Assembly (NCBI RefSeq): GCF_046237605.1
Contig: NZ_CP143542.1
Location: 2,294,001-2,358,000 of the forward strand
Source: Paraperibacillus marinus
Lineage (GTDB): Bacteria > Bacillota > Bacilli > Bacillales > DSM-1321
DNA length: 64,000 bases
Direction of reading: 5' to 3'
The notes beneath the pieces are model-generated. The model saw only the letters and a list, made by a program, of their open reading frames with translations, was not told where the DNA came from and made no database searches. Positions 25,958 to 34,688 of the stretch are shown here, piece after piece. Each line of letters begins with the position of its first letter. The stretch's first letter is position 1. The position numbers and the translations under genes were made by a program.

Positions 25958-26335
25958 ATGTCGCAATGCTTCGTTGGCAGAAATGATTACCCCATCTCCA
26001 TACGACAAGTCTGTGATAGAAAAAAAAGGATTATATTTGAGGATTTAACTCAGAATCACAATAAAGTACAGATTATCGTTAGCCAATTTAATGAGATTGC
26101 TGGAGAAAGACCTTGTCCTATGACTGTTATTATACAAACACGAGGTAATAATACTCCAATTGAAAGAGAAATCGAAGTGTCTCCATTTCCTGCTAATCCT
26201 GACTTCTTTAGTGGAAGTATAAACTTACAGGTGGAGGACGTTCAAAGTGTAGCTATTAGATGTATTGGAAACCCTTCCAGTATGTGTACCGCAGAAGCCA
26301 ACATAAATGTTACCTTCTGTATCTGCTGCTGTTAA
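25958..26335 (+). CDS. Cys-rich beta-rich protein, possible S-Ena/DUF3992-type spore appendage subunit
   Basis: 125 residues from ATG 25958, with AAGGGGGTG six bases upstream; the GTG at 25949 lies within that site. The sequence is beta-rich without charged helices: MSQCFVGRNDYPISIRQVC at the start, QVEDVQSVAIRCIGN, then a Cys-rich end (INVTFCICCC). Cysteines at both ends and a small beta sandwich are reminiscent of DUF3992 proteins that build disulfide-linked endospore appendages. The match is weak, and no partner ena genes are adjacent. It is monocistronic with a strong terminator. Confidence 0.5.
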   Translation: MSQCFVGRNDYPISIRQVCDRKKRIIFEDLTQNHNKVQIIVSQFNEIAGERPCPMTVIIQTRGNNTPIEREIEVSPFPANPDFFSGSINLQVEDVQSVAIRCIGNPSSMCTAEANINVTFCICCC

Positions 26336-26417
26336 ATATATTGTAGTGCGGTAGAGTTTTCAACTTAAGGATAAGTCCGAAAAATGTGGGTTTACAATGA
26401 AAGGGAGTTTCAACCCA

Positions 26418-26457
26418 AAAAAAGTCGGTTTCCATTTCAAGAAACGACTTTTTTTAT
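26418..26457 (+). terminator. Intrinsic terminator after the Cys-rich gene
   Basis: AAAGTCGgTTTC pairs with GAAACGACTTT (one bulge) and is followed by TTTTTTT. Confidence 0.85.
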
Positions 26458-26861
26458 TTATTTTGTTTTTCATTCTTAAAAAAATTCCGCAAAGCTTTTG
26501 TTTGCACCTCGGAAATAAACCCATTAGGCTTATTCTTGCTGGTTTTTATTTTATTGATTCTGTTATGCGCGAGAATAATTAAGAGCTTATAACCTAATAT
26601 TTAAATTTTTACAATGATCTCTTGAGATAGGTTAAAACATTAATGACTTTTATTTTATTTGATGGTTGGACAAATTACGTAACTTATATTTTTGCTCGTT
26701 AATAAGACTTTGATTGTTTTCTAAGTTGTTCAAATTGATATTTTACTGCATGTAATAACTGAATTCATGTTCTTATTCATCACTTCTACCAAATATCTAA
26801 GGGTTAACCATGTATTTTTTCATTCTTTCCACGACCATTAAGAGCAATTAAAAAAAGCACC

Positions 26862-26941
26862 CCGAAGAATAATTTATTGAAACTTACAGAATGCCAATAC
26901 TGGTTCACCCACTATTGGCATTCTGTAATTACCTTCTTCGG
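26862..26941. repeat. Large two-part inverted repeat in a gene-free region
   Basis: Inner arms are a perfect 16-bp repeat (TTACAGAATGCCAATA at 26884 and its complement at 26913) around a 13-base loop. Outer arms CCGAAGAA (26862) and TTCTTCGG (26934) add 8 bp. No T tract follows on either strand, so it is not a standard terminator. The surrounding 26460-27147 holds no supported gene. Confidence 0.75.
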
Positions 26942-27147
26942 ATTCATACAATCAACCCAAAGATACTTTATATTAGTTACATTAACCTCGGGTATCTTTC
27001 GACTCCTCCAGTCTTTCAATCTCCTTACTATTAAAGAGAATTAAGATCCTCCGTTTAATTACTGGTCATGATAACAATTAAAAAGTAGTAACTGTCTTGA
27101 CGAGCGTACCGCGTAAAGTGCCTGGTTTTTGCTTTCGAATGGCCTTT

Positions 27148-29694
27148 TTAATTCGACACCGTGACCGGCAGGCTTGTAAAGCTCTTTCCGCTGACGGTTG
27201 TCTCTACTGCCTTCATTACTTTTCCCACTGCCTGCCTCGGGATCGTAATTTTGTAGTTTCCAGAAGAATCTGCGAACCCCGTCTTGAGGAGAACCCCGTT
27301 GGAGTAGACTTTTATCTTGCTTTTTGAAAATGATTTTCCGGTCACATAGGTTGAAAGAGTGCTGACTGGGTCCAGGCCAGGCACATACAGCACTGTTTTC
27401 ACAGAAGCACTGCCAGCATTACCCGCACGGTCAATTGCTTGAACGGAGATTTTCGTTCCATAGCGCTGCTTCGGGATGTGTACTGAAAACTTTCCAGCTG
27501 CGTCCGCCTTGCCTTGGGCGAGATATGCACCATTTTTCAAAACCTTCACACTCGATCTGCCCTCGGCTTTTCCGGTGACTGCCACGGATTGACTGTACAC
27601 GTTATGGAGGACTGGAGCGGCTGGTGCGATCTTATCCGAAACCGTGACCGGCAGGCTGGAAAAGCTCTTTCCACTGACAGATGTTTCGATTACCTTCATT
27701 ACTTTTCCGGCAGTTTGCCTTGGAATGGCGATTTTGTAATTTCCGTAGGAATCTGCGTACCCCGTCTTGATGAGCACCCCGTTGGAGTAGACTTTTATCT
27801 TGCTTTTTGAAAAAGATTTCCCAGTCACATAGGTTGAGCGGTTACTGACTGCATCAAGGCCAGGTACATACAGCACTGTTTTTACAGAAGCACTGCCAGC
27901 ATTGCCCGCCCTGTCGATTGCCTGGACTGAGATCTTTGTCCCGTAACTTTGTTTCGGGATGCGGACCGCGAACTTTCCGGCTGCGTCCGCTTTGCCTTGG
28001 GCAAGATACACACCATTCTTCAGGACCTTCACAGTTGAGTAGGCTTCAGCTTTTCCGCTGACCGATACAGATTGACTGTAAACTGTATTCTGGACAGGTG
28101 CTGCCGGTTTTACCCGGTCAATTATGAACTTCATCGTCTGCCTGGCTGGAATTGGAGTGAATGCGTTTGTTTGGTAGGCGGACGAGAGTTTGGATGAATT
28201 CGGCGTTACACCTGTGTTGTTAGTTAGTTGATACGTTCCATCCTTGGTCACGGTTGTTTCCGCCGAAATGGTCTTGATTGTACTGCCGTCGGACAGGGTG
28301 ACCGAGCTGTTTGATGGAACACCGATTTTCACATTTCCGTTAAAATAAACCGGGTCAATAGCCTGCGGGTCATTTACTGTCATCCACCTGTAAGAATTGT
28401 ACTTATCCATTGAGTATGTCAGCAAGTAAATTCCGTTGATATTGGTATCGACCGAACCCTTCACGACGATGTCCTTTGTCCTATCCCCTTCCAGATTGGA
28501 GAAGAACCTGACTCCTGCCATCGGGTCAAACATGCTGCCTTTTTTGATGGCCCCTGAAGTGACTCCAGCGAACACCGGTAACACTTTTACCGTCGGCAAG
28601 TGGTCAGTAACTTCAACATGGGTTGTATTCCCGACCTGGTCCCTCAGGTAAATTTGTTCGATATAATAAACTCCATCTTTCAAAAATTTGGGAACCTGCA
28701 ATTTTCCTTTCCATTGATTATTTGAGCTGGTGACAGTCAAGTTATCCCAAAAAGTATCATCATAGTTATAAGCTTCCTTTCCTGTGAATTGTACCTGGAC
28801 TTGCGCAAGGCCAGAACCAGTATCCAACCCATTCACAACAACATTTAAGGAATCGCCGGGATAGAGCTCCTTCTTGTCTACAGTAATAGATTGGAATACA
28901 GGGCGGGTAGTATCTGTAATTGCACCTGAAATTGTCAACTGTGCTTGAGCTAGTATAGGGAACCATTCGGCCCAATACCTATTTTCATTGCCAGCTTTAT
29001 CGGTCAGGAACAGCTTTCCGATATCGTAAACACCGTTCCGTGTAAACTTTGGAATGGTTATTTCCGCCTCATACTCACCAGTTGCACTGTTAAGGTAAAT
29101 ATCACTGGAAAGATCAAATCTATTCGTTTCAATATGCCTAAGAGTTAAAGAACCATGCGACAAACCTCTTCCTTCTTCTTTATAGCCGATGGTGACGATC
29201 ACTTTGTCACCAGGCTGGGCAGACGTACTGCTAAGCTTTACCGAGGTAAGCTCTGGTGCAGTGGTATCGGCATCTCCGCCGAGCGATTTAAAGCGCAATT
29301 TTGATATCAAAGGCGAACTGGTGTCATAGATTTTTGCATTGCGTGCATTGTCATACAGCGTTAAAACCGATACATGCCATTCCCCCTGGATTAGACGACT
29401 GTCGGCGCGATACGAAAATTCATACGTATTATTCCCGATATACCGCATCGTGCTGGAAAAATTCTGGCCGGAACTGTGCATTAGTTTAATATCGGCATCA
29501 GGCGCAGGTCCCGACTCAAAATCGTCTTCAACCGTAAACTGCATGGTGATGGCATCCCCAATCTGGAATTCATCCCCGCTGATTGAAGTGGATTTTAGAA
29601 TAAGCGGTGTTGTATCGGTATCCGCATTTGCAGGCACCACTCCAGCCAGGCTTAAAACCAGCGCAAACAAGAGAACCAAACCCTTTTTAACCAT
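27148..29694 (-). CDS. Large secreted protein with Ig-like (Big_6-type) repeats
   Basis: 848 residues. A Sec signal peptide (MVKKGLVLLFALVLSLAGVV, then PANADT) is followed by several Ig-like beta-sandwich modules. An N-terminal set carries the D-x-T-x-P linkers DTTPLILKS, DTTAPELTSV and DTTRPVFQSI; a middle domain is DUF5011-like (FAGVTSGAIKKGSMFDPMAG). The C-terminal region is two nearly identical 160-residue copies (about 529-688 and 689-848), each with two Ig modules (GKADAAGKF, YGTKISVQAIDRAGNAGS, YVTGKSFSKSKIKVYSNGV). No LPxTG or SLH motif is seen, so it is probably secreted or loosely bound to the wall, with a binding or adhesion role. Confidence 0.85.
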   Translation of the reverse strand: MVKKGLVLLFALVLSLAGVVPANADTDTTPLILKSTSISGDEFQIGDAITMQFTVEDDFESGPAPDADIKLMHSSGQNFSSTMRYIGNNTYEFSYRADSRLIQGEWHVSVLTLYDNARNAKIYDTSSPLISKLRFKSLGGDADTTAPELTSVKLSSTSAQPGDKVIVTIGYKEEGRGLSHGSLTLRHIETNRFDLSSDIYLNSATGEYEAEITIPKFTRNGVYDIGKLFLTDKAGNENRYWAEWFPILAQAQLTISGAITDTTRPVFQSITVDKKELYPGDSLNVVVNGLDTGSGLAQVQVQFTGKEAYNYDDTFWDNLTVTSSNNQWKGKLQVPKFLKDGVYYIEQIYLRDQVGNTTHVEVTDHLPTVKVLPVFAGVTSGAIKKGSMFDPMAGVRFFSNLEGDRTKDIVVKGSVDTNINGIYLLTYSMDKYNSYRWMTVNDPQAIDPVYFNGNVKIGVPSNSSVTLSDGSTIKTISAETTVTKDGTYQLTNNTGVTPNSSKLSSAYQTNAFTPIPARQTMKFIIDRVKPAAPVQNTVYSQSVSVSGKAEAYSTVKVLKNGVYLAQGKADAAGKFAVRIPKQSYGTKISVQAIDRAGNAGSASVKTVLYVPGLDAVSNRSTYVTGKSFSKSKIKVYSNGVLIKTGYADSYGNYKIAIPRQTAGKVMKVIETSVSGKSFSSLPVTVSDKIAPAAPVLHNVYSQSVAVTGKAEGRSSVKVLKNGAYLAQGKADAAGKFSVHIPKQRYGTKISVQAIDRAGNAGSASVKTVLYVPGLDPVSTLSTYVTGKSFSKSKIKVYSNGVLLKTGFADSSGNYKITIPRQAVGKVMKAVETTVSGKSFTSLPVTVSN
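27151..28110. repeat. Two-copy 480-bp tandem duplication inside the Ig-repeat gene
   Basis: The last 960 bases of the gene are two copies of a 480-bp unit in frame, with high identity at the DNA level (for example the shared block around 27340-27420 and 27820-27900). The boundary is near 27630. Such repeats can expand or contract by recombination. Confidence 0.8.
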
Positions 29695-29989
29695 TCACAC
29701 AAAACTCCTTTTCAGATAATATTTTCCTATTTTTATAGTATGTGATAACCGTTTAAAAATATAGATTGTATTACAGAAAAAGGGTTCCCATATATTCCCT
29801 ATATCTTTTGTGGTATTTCAAGGACAAAGTGTTTGTTCATGGTGGGATTGGAAATATGCTTGATTTTAGGTTCCCAGGACAAAACGCTGCTTTTTGGGAG
29901 GGGAAATGTCTTTGGATTAGGCCTCACGCTGTTCATAATATTTTTAAAACCACGTATAAAAAATTCGCAAGTTAGCATGCTAGAAAGGA

Positions 29990-30015
29990 CAAAAAAGACA
30001 CTCGTTAGGAGTGTC
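29990..30015 (-). terminator. Intrinsic terminator downstream of the Ltp gene
   Basis: GACACTC/GAGTGTC stem with a 5-base loop followed on the minus strand by six T. It lies 130 bases after the Ltp stop. The stretch 29695-29989 shows no supported gene. Confidence 0.8.
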
Positions 30016-30147
30016 TGTTGTCTTTCTTTTATATAGGTCTTAACTTTCTATTTTTGACCAGGTAAGCTGTTCAGCAGTTTTACATATGCCATTCTCATAT
30101 TCCTTAAGGGCAGTGTACAGCTTGTTATTGAAGGAACTAACTTCAAA

Positions 30148-30720
30148 TTAAAGCCCTACCTGATCAGCACCATAAGTAGCTTCTTCTGTTGTGAACCCAT
30201 CAAACTTTAATTGATCAATGAGGCTTTGACGTGAGAATGAAGAATAGTCCATATAATCTTTTGCTTTCTGTCCAGCCTGTTCTTTCCAATCAGCAGTAAC
30301 ATGTTCTACAGCAAACGTTGCGTCAGCATTAGAAAACTTATCGAACTCTAATTGCTTAACAAGTCCAGTTTTAGAAAAAGCAGTATAGTCAAGGTAATCA
30401 TTAGCTTTATCAAGTGCGTTTTCCTGAGATACCGTCATTTCAGGTTGTGCGGGTGCAGCTGGTTCTTCTGCTTGAACTGGTTCTTCCTTAGCAGCTTCCT
30501 TAACTTGCTTTTCAAGTTTGTCAACGACCTTCTGCGCTTCATCAACTTTCTTTAATTCCTTAACAGGGTCAGTCTTTTTCTCAGCTTGTTTTGTGGCAGC
30601 AGTATCAGAAGTGTCAGAAGATCCACCTGAACCATTTGCAATAGAAACTATGATAATCACAGCTAGCACCCAAACCCACCAGCGTTTATAGAAAGGCTTC
30701 TTTACTTTTACTTTTGTCAT
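30148..30720 (-). CDS. Ltp-family surface protein with two Ltp repeats
   Basis: 190 residues: basic N-terminus, one hydrophobic anchor (WWVWVLAVIIIVSIANG), a charged Lys/Glu linker with likely coiled coil, then two repeats of the host-cell surface-exposed Ltp domain (DKANDYLDYTAFSKTGLVKQ with LEFDKFSNADATFAVEHV, and KAKDYMDYSSFSRQSLIDQL with KFDGFTTEEATYGADQV). Some Ltp lipoproteins (Streptococcus phage TP-J34) block injection of phage DNA. No lipobox Cys is seen, so it is anchored by the helix instead. GGGG lies upstream of the ATG. Many firmicute Ltp proteins are chromosomal with unknown role, so phage exclusion is only a possibility. Confidence 0.85.
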   Translation of the reverse strand: MTKVKVKKPFYKRWWVWVLAVIIIVSIANGSGGSSDTSDTAATKQAEKKTDPVKELKKVDEAQKVVDKLEKQVKEAAKEEPVQAEEPAAPAQPEMTVSQENALDKANDYLDYTAFSKTGLVKQLEFDKFSNADATFAVEHVTADWKEQAGQKAKDYMDYSSFSRQSLIDQLKFDGFTTEEATYGADQVGL

Positions 30721-30890
30721 AACTTATATCCCCTTTATGTAAGTTTATATCTTGAAGCGAAAATAATTGTAACATTTGTGTAATTATTTTAATATATTAA
30801 AAGAGCTTAAAAGCATGTGTAATTTTTACCAATATGTATACACAGCTTTTTCTACAACCCCCTAATATATTTAGGTGCATTCACTTATAG

Positions 30891-30925
30891 AAAAAACTAC
30901 TAAGGATGCCCCTTAGTAGTTTTTT
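30891..30925. terminator. Strong bidirectional terminator
   Basis: A perfect 15-bp stem (AAAAAACTACTAAGG/CCTTAGTAGTTTTTT) with a 5-base loop, flanked by A and T tracts, so it can work on both strands. It is the first clear terminator after the ten-gene operon that ends at 31286. Confidence 0.85.
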
Positions 30926-31164
30926 AATAATATAGAAATCAAATTATACTAAAATAGTTAAGTATCAAAAGGAAAAAAATACTGCACACCCGTTACCCGT
31001 AAGCACGCCATTTCTCCATTTCCTTTATTGCTTTCTTAAAAGCCATTCCGAGTAACAATCATTTGGTGTTCAAATTCATTACACATTGAGAGAAAAATCA
31101 AAAAAATATTAAACTTAGTAGCCCTCAGTACGATAAAAAAATGTACGGGGATGGCTGTCTTTAC

Positions 31165-31302
31165 TTAATTGACCGTTTTCTGTAAAGATTCTTCTACTAA
31201 CTGTTTTGTGGCCTTCGGTATATTAAATTCTACCTTAATGGTCAGGTTTTCAGTATAAAACTGAACACGCAGAGTGCGGCTGCGCCTATTTGATGTTAAC
31301 CA
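31165..31302 (-). other. Coding-like tail after the DUF6092 gene
   Basis: A short minus-strand frame directly downstream of, and overlapping, the DUF6092 stop reads RVQFYTENLTIKVEFNIPKA, then TKQLVEESLQKTVN and a TAA at 31165. No start or ribosome site is visible. It is either a truncated gene tail or chance; the remaining gap 30721-31164 has only the terminator at 30891. Confidence 0.3.
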
Positions 31303-31588
31303 AATTCAGTATGGAATCATCAATGGCCTTTCCAAATCCCTCTTTATCTGTCATGGCACGCCATCTGTTTTTTCTGACTGCAGAAAGTGCGTCGTCAAGG
31401 ACTTCATCTTCTATTCCCACTTCTTTCAGCAGGCGGAGTGCCCTTTCCATTGCATCTACCATTCTCATCGCACCGTAGCTCTGAGGCTCCCTATAGAGAC
31501 CTTTGGCGCTAGTCAAGGTATAGGCGACATAGTCACGTAGATGTTCAATCAATTCTTCTTTAGTCTTTGCAGCTTCCATATTGGTCAT
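31286..31588 (-). CDS. DUF6092 family protein, last gene of the catabolic operon
   Basis: 100 residues, helical, with EELIEHLRDYVAYTLTSAKG and SYGAMRMVDAMERALRLLKE, which fits the uncharacterised DUF6092 family. AGGAGG lies nine bases before the ATG. It overlaps the end of the preceding nitroreductase gene by 29 bases, so translation is coupled. The conserved pairing suggests a helper of the nitroreductase-like enzyme; function unknown. Confidence 0.7.
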   Translation of the reverse strand: MTNMEAAKTKEELIEHLRDYVAYTLTSAKGLYREPQSYGAMRMVDAMERALRLLKEVGIEDEVLDDALSAVRKNRWRAMTDKEGFGKAIDDSILNLVNIK

Positions 31589-32090
31589 ATGAGATTACCT
31601 CCTGTGCAGGTTTGCTCGTTTTAGGCCGCGGCGGCTCGTCCGTATACCCCAGGCTGATCAGAAGTTCCGGTTCAACTTCTTCCGGCAGTCCCAATATCTG
31701 TTTGACAGCCTTCGGATGAAAGGATCTTACAGGACAATTAGCGACTCCAAGTGAATGTGTGGCCAATAGTATATATGCTGCTGCAATTCCAAGATTCACA
31801 AACCGAAGAACCTCAGCTGTATCAGCCCCGCCCCGGATGTGCGCCTCTGTCCCGTTGGAGCATAACACGACGATTGCAGCCGGCTCTCCTGATAACCCGG
31901 GTGCAAACCGTTTAAGCCGCTTGATTTGGTCTTGTTCTTGCACAATAACAAAATGGGATTCCTGTGCATTGCTCCCTGAAGGACTACTTAGGATAGCTTG
32001 TTCGATTCCCTCGATAATTTCTGACGGAAGTGCACGCTGATCGAATGACCGGGCACTGCGCCTTGATTTAACCGCATCTAAAACTTCCAT
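31560..32090 (-). CDS. Nitroreductase family protein (short form)
   Basis: 176 residues from ATG 32090, with GGGG eight bases upstream; the GTG at 32099 overlaps that site. Family marks: MEVLDAVKSRRSARSFDQRA (FMN-binding Arg-Ser), SSPSGSNAQESHFVIV, and NLGIAAAYILLATHSLGVAN with a PVRSF segment. It should bind FMN and act as an NAD(P)H-dependent reductase or an oxidative enzyme. It starts 15 bases after the other nitroreductase gene; two paralogues in a row suggest a heterodimer or two successive redox steps. Confidence 0.85.
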   Translation of the reverse strand: MEVLDAVKSRRSARSFDQRALPSEIIEGIEQAILSSPSGSNAQESHFVIVQEQDQIKRLKRFAPGLSGEPAAIVVLCSNGTEAHIRGGADTAEVLRFVNLGIAAAYILLATHSLGVANCPVRSFHPKAVKQILGLPEEVEPELLISLGYTDEPPRPKTSKPAQEVISYDQYGSCKD

Positions 32091-32105
32091 TTTTCTCACC
32101 CCGTT

Positions 32106-32969
32106 CTACTGAAATGAAAAACCCCGCTCTTCCAGGACTTCCCTTAGATTTTCTCTTAAACTTGCAGAAGCAGCTATCGTTTCAGGGCGAGTGCATCTCC
32201 GTGCAGTATGCTCTCGCCATCCATATTCAACCCCGTGTTTTTCAGGCTCTCCTGCGAGAGAAACCCTCCGCCCACCATACGTTCTTCGTGAAATCATAAT
32301 CTGGTCATACTCTGCCAAGTTTTCTTCAAGATTTGTAGTTGAGTAAGTCTCATGATGGACGGTTACTTGTTCGGGAAGCCGTGGTTTTACCCCTCTTCTA
32401 ACTCCCTCCCGTTCAAAGCCAATTGCTAATCCTGAAATCGCAAAAACTCCCTCAGGAAGACCAAGCTCCTCGGCCACTGCTTCAGGATCGTTTCTGATCG
32501 ACCCGACAGGAACACTGCCGAGGCCTAGCGATTCAGCGGCGACTATGGAATTTTGCAGGGCCAGTGCTGCATCGACAGCAGAGAGAAGAAACATTTCGAG
32601 CGTATTCGCAGCAAACTTATATCCCTGTGATGCCGTTACATGCTTTAACCTATAGATGTCTGCACAAAAAACAAGAAATGCGGGTGCTTCACTAATGAAA
32701 TGTTGGCTGCCTGATAACGCTGCCAATTTACCTTTGCGTTGTTCATCCTGAATGATGATGATGCTATAAGCTTGCAAGTTGGATGATGTAGGAGCACTTC
32801 TTGCTGATGTCGTGATGGCTTCCAGCATTCCGGTGGAAAGGGGTTTTGGCAGAAATCCCCGAACCGACTCATGGGCGGTAAGGAGCTCAATCGTCTGGTT
32901 CAAAATATTCTCCGGCAGGGTAACCCCTTCCAGATCCAATCGTGTAGCACTATTAAGTGTCTTACTCAA
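32106..32969 (-). CDS. Nitroreductase family protein, NfsA-like (long form)
   Basis: 287 residues from TTG 32969, preceded by AAGGGGG at eight bases; the GTG at 32993 would overlap the upstream gene's end region without a ribosome site. Family marks: HESVRGFLPKPLSTGMLEAI, ARSAPTSSNLQAYSIIIIQD (FMN contact), and LGLGSVPVGSIRNDPEAVAE. The C-terminal extension (EYDQIMISRRTYGGRRVSLA) is as in NfsA/Frp-type oxidoreductases. It is the eighth gene of the ten-gene operon. Confidence 0.88.
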   Translation of the reverse strand: MSKTLNSATRLDLEGVTLPENILNQTIELLTAHESVRGFLPKPLSTGMLEAITTSARSAPTSSNLQAYSIIIIQDEQRKGKLAALSGSQHFISEAPAFLVFCADIYRLKHVTASQGYKFAANTLEMFLLSAVDAALALQNSIVAAESLGLGSVPVGSIRNDPEAVAEELGLPEGVFAISGLAIGFEREGVRRGVKPRLPEQVTVHHETYSTTNLEENLAEYDQIMISRRTYGGRRVSLAGEPEKHGVEYGWREHTARRCTRPETIAASASLRENLREVLEERGFSFQ

Positions 32970-32998
32970 AAGAACATCCCCCTTGGTATGCACAAAAT

Positions 32999-33943
32999 CT
33001 ATTTTAATTCACCGTTTTCCATGTTCAATTGATCATCAATATAGATATTTGGCTTTTTAACGACTCCATCAATATGCACACCTGCTGATATTGTGCCACC
33101 AAACGTGTCATTGCTGCCAAAAGCCACATGAATGGTGCCATAGACTTTCTCATCTTCCAGGACAACTCCGGTAATTCTGGCTTTATCATTCGTGCCAATT
33201 CCGAATTCTCCAAGGAGCCTGCCATCGCCATCCCCTAAGATCTCAAGGAGTTTGCCGCCTGCCTCTCCTTCAGCTTCAACAATCCGCCCATTCTCAATGG
33301 TTAACAGTAAAGGAGAATCTAATCGCCCTATTCCCGCAACAGAGCCGTCAATCAGAATGCGGCCGGATGCGGTTCCTTCAACAGGGGCAATATACGCTTC
33401 CCCAGAAGGAAGATTTCCGGATTCACCGGGAATTAAATACAATCCTGTGCTCGGTATTCCATTACGGCCTGCAATGGAAAAAGACAGAACATAACCGTCT
33501 TTTTCAATACGGACTGTCTTGCCGGCAGTGAGTAGTTCTGTAACCCTTTCTGTTAAATCTTTAACTTTTGAATAATCGGCTGAAATGGCCCCTTCTAGAA
33601 ACATATCTTCTGTAATCCCCGGCATTGTGGCTATTCTTGCCCCTGCAGCGGCAGCGTTCTTGCGCGCCTGTGTATGAGTCAATGAGTGTTCGGTTATACA
33701 AATGACAACATCCGCCTGCATCATGGCAGAGGCAATGGGAGCCGGCGGTTCCTGGCCCGATCGTTCTCTCTCCGGCATGACCATAAGCACCGCTTCTGCG
33801 CCCAGCCGCTTTCCTGCTTCATACAGAGATTCGGCAAGTTCCTTCTTCACATCATCTGTTACCACTACAAAAGCTTCCTTTTCCTGTAATCCAAGGCATT
33901 TTTCCAGTACATTCCGACTAATTTCAATCATTTGCTCATGCAT
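32999..33943 (-). CDS. Aminopeptidase-like protein (M29/leucyl aminopeptidase-related)
   Basis: 314 residues from ATG 33943, with AAGGGTGG five bases upstream rather than the start at 33961. N-terminal Rossmann-like half (AFVVVTDDVKKELAESLYEA, DVVICITEHSLTHTQARKNA) and C-terminal half with GEFGIGTNDKARITGVVLED, YGTIHVAFGSNDTFGG and HIDGVVKKPNIYIDD. This C-terminal pattern is that of M29-type aminopeptidases, whose His and Glu residues bind metals. It may hydrolyse an amide or peptide bond of the pathway compound. It lies 14 bases after the AroM-like gene. Confidence 0.7.
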   Translation of the reverse strand: MHEQMIEISRNVLEKCLGLQEKEAFVVVTDDVKKELAESLYEAGKRLGAEAVLMVMPERERSGQEPPAPIASAMMQADVVICITEHSLTHTQARKNAAAAGARIATMPGITEDMFLEGAISADYSKVKDLTERVTELLTAGKTVRIEKDGYVLSFSIAGRNGIPSTGLYLIPGESGNLPSGEAYIAPVEGTASGRILIDGSVAGIGRLDSPLLLTIENGRIVEAEGEAGGKLLEILGDGDGRLLGEFGIGTNDKARITGVVLEDEKVYGTIHVAFGSNDTFGGTISAGVHIDGVVKKPNIYIDDQLNMENGELK

Positions 33944-33957
33944 CTTTACCACCCTTT

Positions 33958-34629
33958 TCAAACCATTTCTGATACTAATTTTGCCATCATGGCATTAGAC
34001 AGGATGACCGGCAGACCAGTTGATTTGGCCACCATGTCTCTTGCCTTCTCTGTGTAGCCCATGCAATCCAGCAAGATAATGTCAACCTCGTCTTTTAGCT
34101 CATTTGCAGCTTGTTCAAAGCTTTCCATATCATTTTTATAAGGTGAGGCAACCCCAAAAGCAGGATCTAAACCGAATGGGGAATACTTCGGCTGCAGAAG
34201 GTCCTTTTGCTCTTCGAGAGGTACGATCACCCCAAATCGACGATTCCCGACCAGTGCCTTTACAGTTGGAGGAATAATATGATCTGGTTCAATCAGATAG
34301 GAGCTCTTTGTTTTGAGACCCGGAAAAACTCCTGTACAAAGTAAAAGAATTTTAGTTATGCCCATTTCCTCAAGAAAATCAATTTTCTGCTGTAAAAGAG
34401 GTTTAATTTTCTCACGGGACATGATAACGGATTCATCAGTGACCAGCCTTGAAGTGAGTACATATTCATTCATTTCTGGATATAAGTTCTGCTCGATATA
34501 TTCCTTAGTTAGTCCGTCCAATGCACCAACTTGGACCAGTTCGGCACGGCCGTCGAGATATTTCTCTAAAATTGGAGCTATATCACTGCGCGGCGCCTGG
34601 CCGATTGTAATCATCCCTAGTTTTTCCAT
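33958..34629 (-). CDS. AroM family protein
   Basis: 223 residues with MEKLGMITIGQAPRSDIAPI at the N-terminus and LLLCTGVFPGLKTKSSYLIE, LLDCMGYTEKARDMVAKSTG in the body. These are hallmarks of AroM, a family related to Asp/Glu racemases in fold. E. coli AroM has no assigned function. The CTG and DCMG cysteines sit where the two catalytic cysteines of racemases would be, so it may be an isomerase or lyase acting on a pathway intermediate. CAGGGGCG lies upstream of the ATG. Confidence 0.85.
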   Translation of the reverse strand: MEKLGMITIGQAPRSDIAPILEKYLDGRAELVQVGALDGLTKEYIEQNLYPEMNEYVLTSRLVTDESVIMSREKIKPLLQQKIDFLEEMGITKILLLCTGVFPGLKTKSSYLIEPDHIIPPTVKALVGNRRFGVIVPLEEQKDLLQPKYSPFGLDPAFGVASPYKNDMESFEQAANELKDEVDIILLDCMGYTEKARDMVAKSTGLPVILSNAMMAKLVSEMV

Positions 34630-34688
34630 GTTTTCACGCCCCTGTTTTTCAAATACAGAAAGAGGGAGGGTTTCCTCCCTCCATCACC

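Noticed and set aside
29766..30036. Two 67-69 codon plus-strand ORFs near the Ltp terminator
   Set aside because: They overlap each other and the minus-strand terminator, have no ribosome sites, and show no recognisable protein pattern.
31269..31284. Terminator directly after the DUF6092 gene
   Set aside because: The stem CGCAG/CTGCG is only 5 bp and the T tract is poor. The strong terminator at 30891 is a better end for the operon.
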